From: Saxidomus purpurata
Taxonomy: Eukaryota > Mollusca > Bivalvia > Venerida > Veneridae
NCBI GenBank assembly: GCA_022818135.1
Contig: JAFMSR010000003.1
Coordinates: 16,253,760-16,317,759, forward strand
Length of the DNA: 64,000 nucleotides
Direction of reading: 5' to 3'
Shown here: positions 33,573 through 45,669 of the stretch, piece by piece
Layout of the letters: each line of letters starts with the position of its first letter
Numbering within the stretch: position 1 is the stretch's first letter
Program-made: the position numbers and the translations under genes
The notes under the pieces: generated by a model
The model's database searches: none
The model's input: only the letters and a program-made list of their open reading frames with translations
What the model was told of the DNA's origin: nothing

Positions 33573-34203
33573 GGCTCATGGTGAGCTATTGTGATCATTC
33601 AGTGTCCATTATCATCCATCATCATCAGCAGTTTACTCTAATCATTTTGAAACTTGATAGCAATCATCCTTGCATTGTTCTCTGTCAGTTTCCTTCAGAT
33701 GAGGCTGATGCCACGGGAACAAAAGCAAAAAGTTTTAAAAAAATATTCTCAGAAACTGCTGGCCCAATTTCACAGTAGTGTTCATTGGGTGACCGTCTAC
33801 TAACAATTCATCAAGCCTAGATGGTTTGTAAAAGAAAAAAACATGACCATAAGGGTGTGTGGAGGCTGATTTCCCAGATAGTGGCTGTACAGTAAACTTT
33901 AAAAATATAATTCTGAAATTTCAGATTTTAAAATAAATTTAACAGGAATGATACCTGTTGGGACTTCTTACAAATTTTTCAAAGCCATTTTGTTGGTTGA
34001 TGATTGAAAAACATGACTGTCAGGACGAGGGGCTGATTTCTTCGTATGTTTGTATAAATAATCAAAAAATCTTTCAAGCAATATTGGTTTGTCAAAAATC
34101 CTGGCTACCAGTAGGAGGGACTAGTTTTCCATGTTAATTTTGAATTGTAAGTAACTGTAAAAGTACTCAGGTGAGCGATTTAGGACCATAATGGCCCTCT
34201 TAT
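33573..34203 (+). repeat. GCTCA...GGTGAGC dispersed repeat
   Basis: Starts TTAGGCTCATGGTGAGCTAT and ends ACTCAGGTGAGCGATTTAGG, the layout of a common dispersed repeat. Internal text such as CAGAAACTGCTGGCCCAATT also recurs in the family. The open frame at its left part is not taken as a gene. Confidence 0.65.
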
Positions 34204-34489
34204 TTAAGTAATTATCTCAGAAGTGCAATACATTTTGACAACAGCTGTGTTTTTTTTAATCTATAAACCAAATCATACTGTGTCAGACCATTATTGAATT
34301 GTATTTGGGTAGTAATTGTTCTTGACAACTACTTGCTTTTACCACTGAAATGGTTCTCGTAAAAATGCAATATTTGTATGAATGCAATAGTTGTGTGACA
34401 GTGTTCATCCAAAAAAATCTTTTGATATGTTTTAAGATAATTGTTCCCAGCAAAATGCAATGTTCATCCAAGATATATTAACACAACTT

Positions 34490-34556
34490 AGATTGATCGT
34501 TCTCGAGACTCAATGCATACGGAACCAACCACAAGATAGAGAGAGAGGCAATGTGT
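34490..34556 (-). repeat. SINE fragment
   Basis: CTCGAGACTCAATGCATACG, CAACCACAAGATAGAGAGAG and AGGCAATG match the middle of the SINE at 34,856-35,073 without the tRNA head. Confidence 0.55.
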
Positions 34557-34855
34557 TATTGCATATTGGGTGTCTGCTTCGTCACTATCGTATCTTCATA
34601 CATAGCCGTCATAAGGTTGCTACGGAAATTAACCTTCTAAGATTATATTTTAAACATCTCTGCATGTATGTGAGTGGATATTCAACAAAGTTGTTAGATG
34701 CTACATTTTTACATGTTTTACTATTTTCGGGTAACTTTTCATTAATCACCCAGCTAAAGAAGAAATGGTGGATAAGTGTATTTCAGAACTTTGAGTAGTT
34801 TAAGGTGATGCCAAGCCTCTTCATGCTAGAAGTACTAGACAAATTACTAAATAAT

Positions 34856-35073
34856 TTATACTAATTTATTTATTCTTAATTGCGAAACAAGTTCTTACAA
34901 CTTATATTAATAGCTCTAGAGATTCACTCCACATGGAATCAACCTCGAAGACAGAGAGAGAGGCAACTTGGAAATATCCTTGTCTTGCCTAAAGACACTA
35001 ACGCCATGTCACTGGTGGGGTCGAACCTGGAACCCTCAAGATTCCAAGATGAACACTCTACCACTGCATTGTC
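34856..35073 (-). mobile_element. tRNA-derived SINE
   Basis: On the minus strand it has CAGTGGTAGAGTG (A box) and a weak B box GGTTCGACCCC, then GCCTCTCTCTCT and an AATAAATAAATTAG tail. Closely related to the copy at 16,970-17,185. Confidence 0.85.
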
Positions 35074-35771
35074 TTACTTAAGAAATAAATTGGTACCAGC
35101 CTTGGTATTTAAAATGCAGGTTTTACTGGCTTGTTACAGTCTTTTAAATGACAATGAAATAAGTAAGGTATATTTTTTTATAAAAAACATTAGAAATAAG
35201 TTTGTTAACTCAGATACTTGCTTTGAAATTTAAGAATAATTTGTAGCCCGGTATGCACATACATCAGATTTTATTAGATGGAAAAACTGAAATTACTGGA
35301 AATATTGATAGCTACTAGTCAACAAGAGGTTTTAGTATCAATAACTTCATAATAATGGTAAAATAAAGCATTTTTAGGTATGTATGCATATTTCCCTGAG
35401 AGTACACTTGAAACACCCCAAACATTTCACTTATATAAGATTATAAAGTTGAAGGATGAGCATAAGGGTGTTCACATAAGTCTGTGTAGCTTCCCCATGA
35501 ATTCATGTATTGTGGTGAAATCCTTGTATCTACGGACATTTTCTTCATAAATAGCAGTTGTTGATGTTGTTCAGTGGAGTTTATAGTACTTCCAAGTATT
35601 TTTACCGTAGAAAAACATGTGTTACCTACGTTAAAAACATAATATCTTGCTGAATTATTTGCTTTATGCACAATTGTTACCATTGTTACTGGTTTATGTT
35701 AGACAGTAAGAACTGAATGTGTTCTAATCAAATATATTGATTTAGAAAATCAAGTCTTGCTCATGTTTTAT

Positions 35772-36290
35772 TAGCTCACCTGCCAAGGTGTGCTATTAGG
35801 ACCACACACCATCCGTCGAACATTGTACGTCCACCATTTCCTTCAAGTGACATCTCCTCTGAAAGCACTGGACCAATATTGATGAACCTTGGTAGGTGTG
35901 ATCCTTGCATGAAGCTCTACCGAAGTTGTTCAAAGAATTCCATTTCATGCAGACCTCAGGTTGCCATGACAACAGAAAGGAAACACTTTCAAAATCTTCT
36001 CAAAAACTTGAAAGCCCGAAGCTTAGATATTTAACATGTAGCATTGTCTAGTGGACCTCTACTAAGACTGTTCAAATAATGATCCCCAGGTCCAAACTGA
36101 ACCGGCCTGTGGGTTACTTGATTTTACATATGCTTATATAGGGAAAACTTTAAAAATCTTTTTGTCTAAAAGCACAGAGCTTTGCATATTTGGAATGTAT
36201 GATTATGTTGTGGCCCTCTTCCTGTGATGAGATTTTTGACCTTTTATTATAGCCAATGGTAGTCAGGTGTAAGTTATATGGCCATCTTGG
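35772..36290 (+). repeat. GCTCACCTG-type dispersed repeat
   Basis: Begins TTAGCTCACCTGCCAAGGTG and contains GTTGCCATGACAACAG. Same family as 33.6 kb, oriented plus. Confidence 0.65.
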
Positions 36291-36387
36291 CACTCTTGTT
36301 ACTACATAGATTATAAGATAAAATCAGGTCATTGATGCTGTCTTCTTTCTTGAATGAACTCGCCAAACAATTTTGCAGTAGTTTTTG

Positions 36388-36700
36388 GCTCACCTGAGCA
36401 CAAGGTGCACTAAGTGAGTTATAGTGATTGCTTGATGTGTTGTTGTCATTCTTGTTGCAAACACTCTAGATGCACATTTGTACCCAATTAGTATAAATAC
36501 CTGTGAGAATGCTTGTGTTAAGGTTAGAAACTGGATCACATTGGGTTAAAACTAGGTCACTAGGTGAAATTATTGAAAAACATTGTAAACGACACATTTT
36601 GTACCAGTCTACATGAAAATTGGTCAGAAATTTTGTGGTGACAAGCTCAATGCCAAGCTCAAAACTGAGTTTGGATGGCGGATAAAAAAACTAGGTCACT
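36388..36700 (+). repeat. GCTCACCTGAGCAC dispersed repeat
   Basis: GGCTCACCTGAGCACAAGGT opens the copy; AAACTAGGTCACTAGG follows, as in related sequence at 27.3 kb. Confidence 0.65.
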
Positions 36701-36974
36701 ATCTCAGTAAAGACTTGAATGTTTTAGAGGCCAAATTTTGTACTCAGTCATTAAAATATTCAAGTAATAGAAACTTATGTCATTCAGGCTCAAAATATAG
36801 GTCATCATATCAGAAAATACATCTCCCTTGGTCTTACTTGGTCTGTGTAGAGTTGTTGAGATCTAATAGTCTCATCATCAACATCAATATGTTTCAACAA
36901 TTTAAACAAGACTTCCGGTGTATAAATCATCAAACTGAATTGCTTTTCAACGATGGCTTAATAAATGTCACTGG

Positions 36975-37860
36975 TGTCATATTTGGAATATGAAAAGTAC
37001 TTGTCATATTGAGTCTTGAACTGAAGGACTGACTTTGCACTAACCATGGTCTCTGGTAAAGAATTCCAAGTGTCAGTGGTACGAACATAGAAAAAATTAA
37101 GACGTACAGGTTTAAGTGAACGAAGAAGAACTAATTTCTTACTATGTCCTCGAGTATATGAATTTGAAAACTCAAACATTCATTGAAATATTGTCAATAC
37201 CATTCACAGTTTTGAATAACTGGATTTGCTCATAGCGTTTACGACGGTAGACCAATGTTGTAAGTTTTAATTCTTTTAAACGATCTTCATATGAGAGCAT
37301 AGAAAGTTCAGGCAGCAACTTAGTGGTTCTTCTCTGAACATTTTCAACTGCACGAATATCCTTCTTTAGTATGGGAAACCAAATTGTTGATCCATAGTCC
37401 AAAATTGGCCGTACAATATATTTGTATATTGTGACTACTCAGTAGTGAATCCTTATCAAGATGTTTAAATGCTCGCTTTAAGAGTCCAACTCTTTGATTT
37501 GCCCTGTTTACAGATGTACTTATATGAGTTGAAAACTTTAGGCTTTGATGAAAATGAACTCCAAGATCCTTCTCTACTTCAACAGATTTCAATTTTGATG
37601 TCACACCTGACTTATCAACCATCATATATTCATTATTTGGATTATTCCTCCCAATATGCATTACTTTACATTTTTCTGTATTGAAGAATAGAAGCTATTT
37701 TGTTGTCCAATCACATAGTTTGAAAAGATCATTTTGTACCGAGTCAAAGTCCTCGATTTTGGCCACATCTTTATATACTTTACAGTCATCAGCGAACATC
37801 TGGCAGTAGGAGTCCACAATTTCAGGTAGATCATTTACAAATAAAATGAAGCGAAAAGTA
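36975..37860 (-). pseudogene. Decayed non-LTR retrotransposon reverse transcriptase, C-terminal part
   Basis: On the minus strand, segments in three frames line up as one RT C-terminus: LFVNDLPEIV, the catalytic box MFADDCKVYKD, DLFKLCDWTTK, NTEKCKVMHIG, EKDLGVHFHQSLKF, the LDYGSTIWFP-type segment with ENVQRRTTKLL, then RTTDTWNSLPETMVSA. These motifs are typical of CR1/jockey-like LINEs. There is an in-frame stop after DWTTK and frameshifts near 37,400 and 37,185. The fingers, palm start and endonuclease are missing upstream of 37,860, as in 5'-truncated copies. It is a dead fragment. Confidence 0.9.
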
Positions 37861-38980
37861 CTCTTGTTTACTGTTTTTCATATGTCTTCTCTCCCATTCT
37901 GTTTTGTCATTTGTTGTGATTCTTATGTCAAAAGTGCCTTGTATATTGTTCTTTATGCATTTTGCAGTGGATATTCTATAAGTCAACATGGCAATTCCTC
38001 ATTACAACCATTACCATAGATGTACATGAAGAGGAACGTACATTAATGAGCTGAAACACTTTCCTGATGCGTATTTGTTATAAATTCAAAGTAATTCATT
38101 AGACGAGTCTCTATAAAAGTAAATCATTAATATAAAATAATTTATTTTCCCAACCACTTATCCGCAAATGTATTTAAGTGCATCATTAATAAAACATTAT
38201 TAATTTTCTAATCACGTTACCGTAAATGTGTGTAAAGATAATAAATTTTACATTGTTAATTTTAGTCTGTTAGTTTGATAAATAGAATTGGAAGCCTTTA
38301 TGGAAAAGTGGAATCGGACAATATTTCTGACTTGGAGGCTTTGTTTAAGAAAAGTGCTTGCAAATTTACATTTATACCTCTTATAAAAGACTTAGAAAAT
38401 GGCCATATCCCGACAACTACTATCAGACTGTCATCTCCACGCTGGTGGTAGCAATGGGCATCCCAACCTTGTATCAAATGTAGATGATCAAAAACTACTT
38501 GTTTCTATGGTTACCACATAATATACCAAGATGTTTCTCGGATATTTCTACACAACATTCTACAAGTCCAATACTTAATGTACTCCATTGCATCCCATTT
38601 TAATCCAGTGTTTTTGGTACATTTTTGTCTTCTGGGTAGTTATATTGTCCCTGGTGTCCCCCTGTGGTATATCTGAGTTAGTGCATTGACCAACCCTTTT
38701 AACAATAAATATTACTGTCCAGAAAGTCCAACAAAACATAATGAAATTATATATGTTCAGAACACTGTAGGAATAACAACCACAAGCAGACAAATCATAA
38801 TAAATCATGACTATAAGGCATAGAAGTGAACAGTGTGTGGTACATTACCAATATTAAAAGAAGAAATGGTACAGGCTTTGCCAAATACAGTAAATAATGA
38901 CCATTGTATCAGACAAAACAAGCAAAAAACTGGTAATATAAAACAAGAGTACAGACAGTGCAAGGGGTCATGGAACATTT
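37861..38980. other. No gene recognised
   Basis: AT-rich non-coding sequence between the LINE fragment and the minisatellite field. Confidence 0.5.
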
Positions 38981-38984
38981 CAGT

Positions 38985-39135
38985 GTAAGAAGTTAAAGCA
39001 GGGAAAAACAGAGCACAAAATATATCAAAGTACACCAGAGCACAAAATATATCAAAGTGCTAAAAATGCTGACAGCAAGGATTCATGGAACATTTAAGTT
39101 TAAGAAGTTTAAGCTGGGAAAACAACAGAGCACAT
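38985..39135 (+). repeat. Short tandem units, CAGAGCACAAAATATATCAA
   Basis: The unit AGAGCACAAAATATATCAAA appears three times (one diverged), with TTCATGGAACATTTMAGT and AAGAAGTTWAAGC repeated about 110 bp apart. It abuts the larger minisatellite. Confidence 0.75.
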
Positions 39136-39139
39136 AATG

Positions 39140-40490
39140 TATCAAAGTACTGAAAACTCATGAGAGGGTTTAGTGGAATTATACAAGATTAAACTCATGA
39201 GAGGGTTTAGATGCCTCATACAAGATTAAACTCATGTGAGGGTTTAGTGGCCTTATACAAGGTTAAACTCATGAGAGGGTTGAGTAGGCTTTTACAAGAT
39301 TAAACTCATGAGAGGGATTAGTGGCCTTATACAAGATTAAACTCAATAAGAGGGCTTAGGGAGCTTATACAAGATTAAACTCATGTGAGGGTTTAGTGGC
39401 TTTATACAAGATTAAACTCATGTGAGGGTTTAGTGCCCTTATACAAGATTAAACTCATAAGAGGGCTTAGGGAGCTTTTACAAGATTAAACTCGAGAGGG
39501 TTTAGTGACTTTATACAAGATTAAACTCATGAGAGGGTTTAGTGGCTTTATACAAGATTAAACTCATGAGAGGGTTTAGTGCAGTTAAACTCATGTGATT
39601 TTTATACAAGATTAAACTCATGAGAGGGTTTAGTGGCCTTATAAAGATTAAACTCATGAGAGGGTTTAGTGGCCTTATACAAGATTAAACTCAATAAGAG
39701 GGCTTAGAAAACAGAGGGCTAGGAGCTTATACAAGATTAAACTCATGTGAGGGTTTAGTGGCCTTAAAATACAGTATAGGAGGCTTGGGAGCTTATACAA
39801 GATTAAACTCATGTGAGGGTTTAGTGGCCTTATACAAGATTAAACTCATGTGAGGGTTTAGTGGCCTTATACAAGATTAAACTCATGAGAGGGTTTAGTG
39901 GCCTTATACAAGATTAAACTCATGAGAGGGTTTAGTGGCCTTATACAGATTAAACTCATGAGAGGGTTTAGGGGCCCCCCAACCCTTATACAAGATTAAA
40001 CTCATGAGAGGGTTTAGCTAACAAAAAGAGGGTTTAGTGGCCTTATACAAGATTAAACTCATGTGAGGGTTTAGTGGCCTTATACAAGATTAAACTCATG
40101 AGAGGGCTTAGGGAGCTTATACAAGATTAAACTCATGTGAGTAGGGTTATACAAGTTAATATGAGAGGGTTTAGTGGAATTATACAAGATTAAACTCACG
40201 AGAAGGTTAAGTAGGCTTTTACAAGATCAAACTCATGAGAGGGTTTAGTGGAATTATACAAGATTAAACTCACGAGAAGGTTAAGTAGGCTTTTACAAGA
40301 TCAAACTCACAAGAAGGTTGAGTAGGCCTATACAAGATTAAACTCATGAGAGGGTTTAGTGGTCTTATACAAGATTAACTGATGAGAGGGTTTCGTGGCC
40401 TTATACAAGATTAAACTCGTGGGAGGGTTTAGTGGAATTATATGAGATTAAACTCATGAGAGGGTTAAGTGGGTTTTTACAAGTTTTTCT
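39140..40490 (+). repeat. 38-bp minisatellite, about 35 copies
   Basis: The unit is close to TTATACAAGATTAAACTCAT followed by GAGAGGGTTTAGTGGCC. I counted 35 AAACTCA-type repeats over about 1.35 kb. Two alternating variants (GAGAGGG and GTGAGGG) and a few short deletions or insertions are present. Confidence 0.97.
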
Positions 40491-43400
40491 CGTGAGAAGA
40501 TATACAACCACTTGTAGCTCTTATATAACCATGCAAGATATCTTGCTATATTACTCACAGATACCATTGGTCACCACGATTGACCTACTTTTTTGCAACC
40601 AATCAAATTCACTCTTGTTTAAACTGACTGGAAATTGCAGTCAGGTAAATCTCTCCTTTTTGGACGCGAAAAAATCAAATTTTCTTAGGTATTGATAGGC
40701 ACGGTAGGAGACATGTCGAGGTCTCATCCAAGAATGCAAGCTAATATTTGCTCTCACGGGCGGACCTTTATAAAATTTGCTTCAAATCAAATCAAACTAA
40801 TGGCAAAATTGACTGTTATTTGTTCGAAATCCAGTCTTAACATTGCTTTTTAAATCTAATACATACTACAAATACAGCTTTTTACATGTCTTGTTATCTT
40901 TTTTCAATGATATTGCAAAAAATAAAAAAACACCGTCCATAAAGAAACTGCTAAAATATTAAATAAAGGAACAATGGATCTTTAACTTTCCTGTCTGAAA
41001 CACAGGTTTAAATTATGCTTTTAAGTAATTCAGCACGCCTTTAAACACCCCAAGCTAAATGACGTCACTAAATGAACGTGAATTGTTAGTTCTATTCCTA
41101 TACAACGTAAACACGCTTCCAACATAGCTGACGAATGAAACAAGGAAGTGAAATTACCTGCCTGGCCCGTTAATATCAATTTCTTTTTACAGATCATTGA
41201 CCAATTAAATGGCTGGAAATTACTTGGAAGGGTAATAAAGTTTCCTAATATTTGAAATAGTTAACAGATTATTCAAGCAAAAGGCGATATACCTATGAGT
41301 TGACAGTAAATGGACAGCACTGGTATTATTTAAAAGTACCCGAAAAGTTTGCAAGTATTTATGTATGAATGTTTTTGTTCTCATGTTCCAGAGAATATTG
41401 CAGGCAATGTAGAATATCAAAGCATGTATTAAAAAGTTTATAACATGGGTTTAACATGGGTAACAGAAATATGCAAATATACCAAAAAATAGGGGATATA
41501 ACTCTGAGACCTATCACACATATAGAATTACAAGAGTGCAGCAAAGTTTTCGTAGTAGGGGCATCGTTTCTTATTATGAAACTTTTATAAGTACTATATG
41601 TATATGAACTGCAAGGTCAAGTTTTATAAATAAATAATCCACTTACTTTACAGAACACGAAAGGGTCATGACGCTAGCACTGCTAATGCAATCGAACCAG
41701 AACCTGCAGGGTCGTCACATGGTTTCTTTGTAGTAGTAAGCATTTGTACACATTTTTCTTTAATTCCCCATACAGTTTCTTAGATATCACTTCGGAGCAA
41801 CGCACGTGTTCATATGCCGGACGTTGTGACGTGTCTCCTGTTCTTTCGTGTAGTTTAATCATATTTTATTTCAAACACATAAATAGATGTACACAAAAAC
41901 AGACACATGACACAACAAAACAAAAGCAAGTGGATCGGCTACAATTTAAGTTCTAGCACCCTTCCCAATAATTATTCTCTCGTTGATCTTTTAACCTCAT
42001 GTGTATGTGATTAGTAACCTCATTTGGTTTGTGTCTATATTTTTCACGATTCGACGTGTTATGGTTGTTTATGTATAGCTTTTTACATTTTCTAATTAAT
42101 TTTTATACCCAATAGAACGAAGTTTAAGATGGCATTCTGGAGAGAACCCATTAAATCTTGTCCGCGCTAGTTCTCAACGATCACGCGTCAAATGTAAACG
42201 AAACTTTATTGGAGGACTTTCTATATATAGAATTGTTGAATAACAACGAAACGTTAAGGGAATACTAACTGCCAAGTGGATATGCACATAGTTGGTCAAT
42301 TATTTTTTTAATGTATTTAAAATTGCCGATTGGCTATCATTGCATATTTTTACTAAATATATGCTGTGTGCGATTTTTTCTCGAAAACCACCGCTTTTTT
42401 TCTCGAAAACCACAGGTAAAGTTTCAACCAAATTCCATTGGATGTTTCAGTACCAAGTGAGTCGTACATTCGGACAATCCGTTTCATGCAGATGACTATT
42501 TCCATCGATTGGTTGCATTTGCTTGAAACAATTTTGCAAACAAAGTCTTGCATGCCAAATAATTTGACAAGTTTTGGATCAAAGAAAAACCTTTCTATGC
42601 TTGTTACATTTTTATGTCATGCATATTCATTTCCTGTGGTGGTGTTCATCACATTCGGTGACAGTTCTGGTCTTATTGTAGTTTAGCCATGGAATGGAAT
42701 TTGCTTATATGGTGACTATTTTATCAGGTATCGCTTTTGATGTTTTCAAACCTTCATTATCCATCATACTATCCCAGATTGGTTATGTAATCATCACGGT
42801 TACCTTTGTCCTACAACCAGATGCGGCGCCTGAAAAAATGTATGATTTATGCTGTCCAGTTTGAGCACGTCAACGACGAGGTGATTTTGAGGGAGTGAGC
42901 TGTGGAATAACCATTTGCTATTTAGAATTATTTCCGTTTTCACTCTCTGTATTCAGGTGTTACACATTTGGTTAGCCTGAAAGAAGATAAAAGGGAAAAG
43001 ACAAAGTCAAAACATGATATTAAGACTTTGCATCTTATGTTTTATATTTTTAAGATCTGACCATTGGTTTTTAACTTTTTACATCGGACAGTCACTATAT
43101 ATAAAAACCACTTTACAAGGACAGACCTCTTCAAATATGATAGAAATTAGGACAAATTGCTATCAACTGTAAGAATGGGATTAGGATTAAAAGAATTATA
43201 AAAATATCAAAAAGGTTTTAGTGACATTAAGTGTACGTCACAAAAGTGTCATTTTGGCTTAAGACATACACTAATCTGATTAACTTTACACAAGGAAACA
43301 GTCCCAAATAGTGGTCCTGTATCATTTGACAGAGTCCAGTGCCGCTCCCGACACCTTCATTCGTTCAAGGACGGTCATTCTTAGACAAATCAGCATCTCG

Positions 43401-44430
43401 TGGTAGAGAGAATCATACAGGCGAACTGATATAAGAATATTTCAACAATATCTGACCAATGGTTTCTAGGGAATGCAAAATGGCCGTCTTTATGATCCGC
43501 CATTTTGTATAGTTCCAATCGTTAATCTATTCTCATTTAACACGTCATTTAAGAAAGATTTTCAGCAGTTTTTTTTCCTTTACCAAATTCTTCAATCTAA
43601 AGTCGAATTATCTCCTGGCAAACACGTTTGTCATCAAGTCAACACTTTTTAGCATTATTGGTAGTGGATCACACGAGAATAATTAGTGTGAAAGGATTCT
43701 GACCACATTAGATTATAGAAATGGGACTAAGCAAAATAAATGACAAAAAGATATATTTAAAAAAAATCTCAGTATATTGGTTGAACACGTGTCTTAAAAT
43801 TCGTACTGGAATCTTGCCATCAGCAGATTTCTAGTTAAAAGAACCCTATGGATTTTTCCTTTCCTTTATTTATTACTGCAAGAGTTTTTGCTTTCCTGGA
43901 ATGAAGTTCTACAGCCAACTTTGTCAGGAACATCTATTCGAAGGAGATCAACTTCATCGGTCAGTTTACAGTAATATGGTGCTTGAAGAAAATGGTGGAC
44001 GGACGGACATCGGGCATTATATTCATAAATCATAATGCTTAAAAACAAGTGTGAAGTTTAAGCATTGTACATATGTTCACTTGTCTTCATAAATTATTTG
44101 TAATTAAAAGTTAACATTTGCGTCATTCTTCACATGCATTTGCTGACGGACGCACACAGGTTCGTGTACGTGGATCATCAATTTGATCTCCTCTGAAAAA
44201 GAAAATTTTAAGTCAAATGTAATTGAACTTTTATCTCTGCATGTTACTCATATCCCAGCAGTATTTATCAATGTCTGATATAGGCTTAACACATACTGGG
44301 TATGGATCCAGACCCATGTTTGCAATTAGGCCTGTATGGTTCATATAGTTTTTAGTACTTGTAAAACATGAACGTTATGTACATCTCTGAAAAAGAAGGT
44401 ATACTGCACCACATGTTGCTGGGAAATTGT
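40491..44430. other. No confident gene; one possible exon
   Basis: Mixed AT-rich sequence. A remnant of the TATACCCCC-type element may be present at 42,098-42,130. An exon-like segment at 41,653-41,732 is listed as a finding. YY1-like motifs occur near 43,490-43,505. Confidence 0.4.
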
Positions 44431-45489
44431 GTGTCTTCTTTTGTATAGGCTCTGCCTTCAGCGCTTTGATATAACGAACGTATGCCGTAACATTTCGGAC
44501 TTTCTTATATGTCAACCACGTGCTTTCGATTGTTTACAAAATCGTACTGCATTCTGGGAAACACCGTTTCGCCATTTTGTTGTGTGTTTGTGCCGTCTTG
44601 TTCGTTTGTGTTTTTCACGTGGAAACAGGTAATATGTGCCTCTAAAATGCAATATATTAAAATATATATAGTTAATATTGATATCGTTAATCAACATTTT
44701 TGTTTACAGCTGCCAGTCTGCAGAAAACACTACTTGAATATGCCGCAGGTTGCACTGACCGACTTTCAGTTTGATGGCAAGGGAAGTAACTCCGCAAGAG
44801 TTAAAATGATATGAAATATTAAAAATAAAACACTTCACACTCGAAAAAAACATAAATTTTGGCGAGTGTCAAAGATATTCATTGTCTCCCATATTAGATA
44901 TGTCATAAGTAACGAAACTAGGTCTGCCATGACAAGAATTTGAATGAAACTTTCATGAACTTTATTAACAGGTGGCTTGTCCTATGGGTCTCATAGTCGC
45001 AATGTTAATAATGAAGACATTCCCAGTAGTCTGGGCAGCATATGTTCATAGACTCTTTCCGAGCGAATGGTAAAAAATAACATCTAACGCAGTGTTTGTG
45101 ACTCTAGACTAAGTGTTCTTGCCTGACAAAGCTATATGAAACAAGAAAGTGTAGTTCCATCTTTCTACAAATGCCGGCATGATGTGCAAATTTTGTAAAT
45201 ATAATGTTAGAATCTTTTCCATGACATATAGCAAGATTCTGATGGAACATGAAAATATTTCGGAATAGGCAAAGTAAGTCTGATTAGAAACTAGTTAAGA
45301 AGCTTGTGGGGGCTTGTACCAAAAGACCACTATGGCAAGAGTGGAAATGGCACTTCTATCTCTACTGCGTAGCAATGTTTTAGCACTCCTGAAGAATGCC
45401 CTAGTTTAGTTCCGTTCAAGTAGTGGTTGTGCTGTTGGTGCAAGTGTAGTTGCACTTTAACAACCTTGCAGCTTGCCTCTTGACCATTT

Positions 45490-45668
45490 CAAGTTAGCTC
45501 GATTGTGAAGAAAACTTGCAGCTTACAAATCACTCTTAAGTCTGCTTCCTTGGAAAAAACAGTACTGGTGTCATATGCAGTGGTACAGTTATTACCCCAG
45601 TGACGCTTGAACCCACAACCTCTTGGAAGAGTGGCAGACACCTTAACCTCTACACCAGCGCTCCAAGT
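45490..45668 (-). mobile_element. tRNA-derived SINE, diverged
   Basis: Minus strand: GCGCTGGTGTAGAGGTTAAG (A box) and GTTGTGGGTTCAAGCGTCAC (B box GGTTCAAGC), then a CACAATCGAGCT end. A different subfamily from the 17-kb copy. Confidence 0.75.
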
Positions 45669-45669
45669 T

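Noticed and set aside
33464..33778. 104-codon plus-strand frame
   Set aside because: It crosses into the GCTCA-type repeat and has the composition of AT-rich non-coding DNA.
34880..35233. 117-codon plus-strand frame
   Set aside because: It is the antisense of the SINE at 34,856-35,073 plus AT-rich flank.
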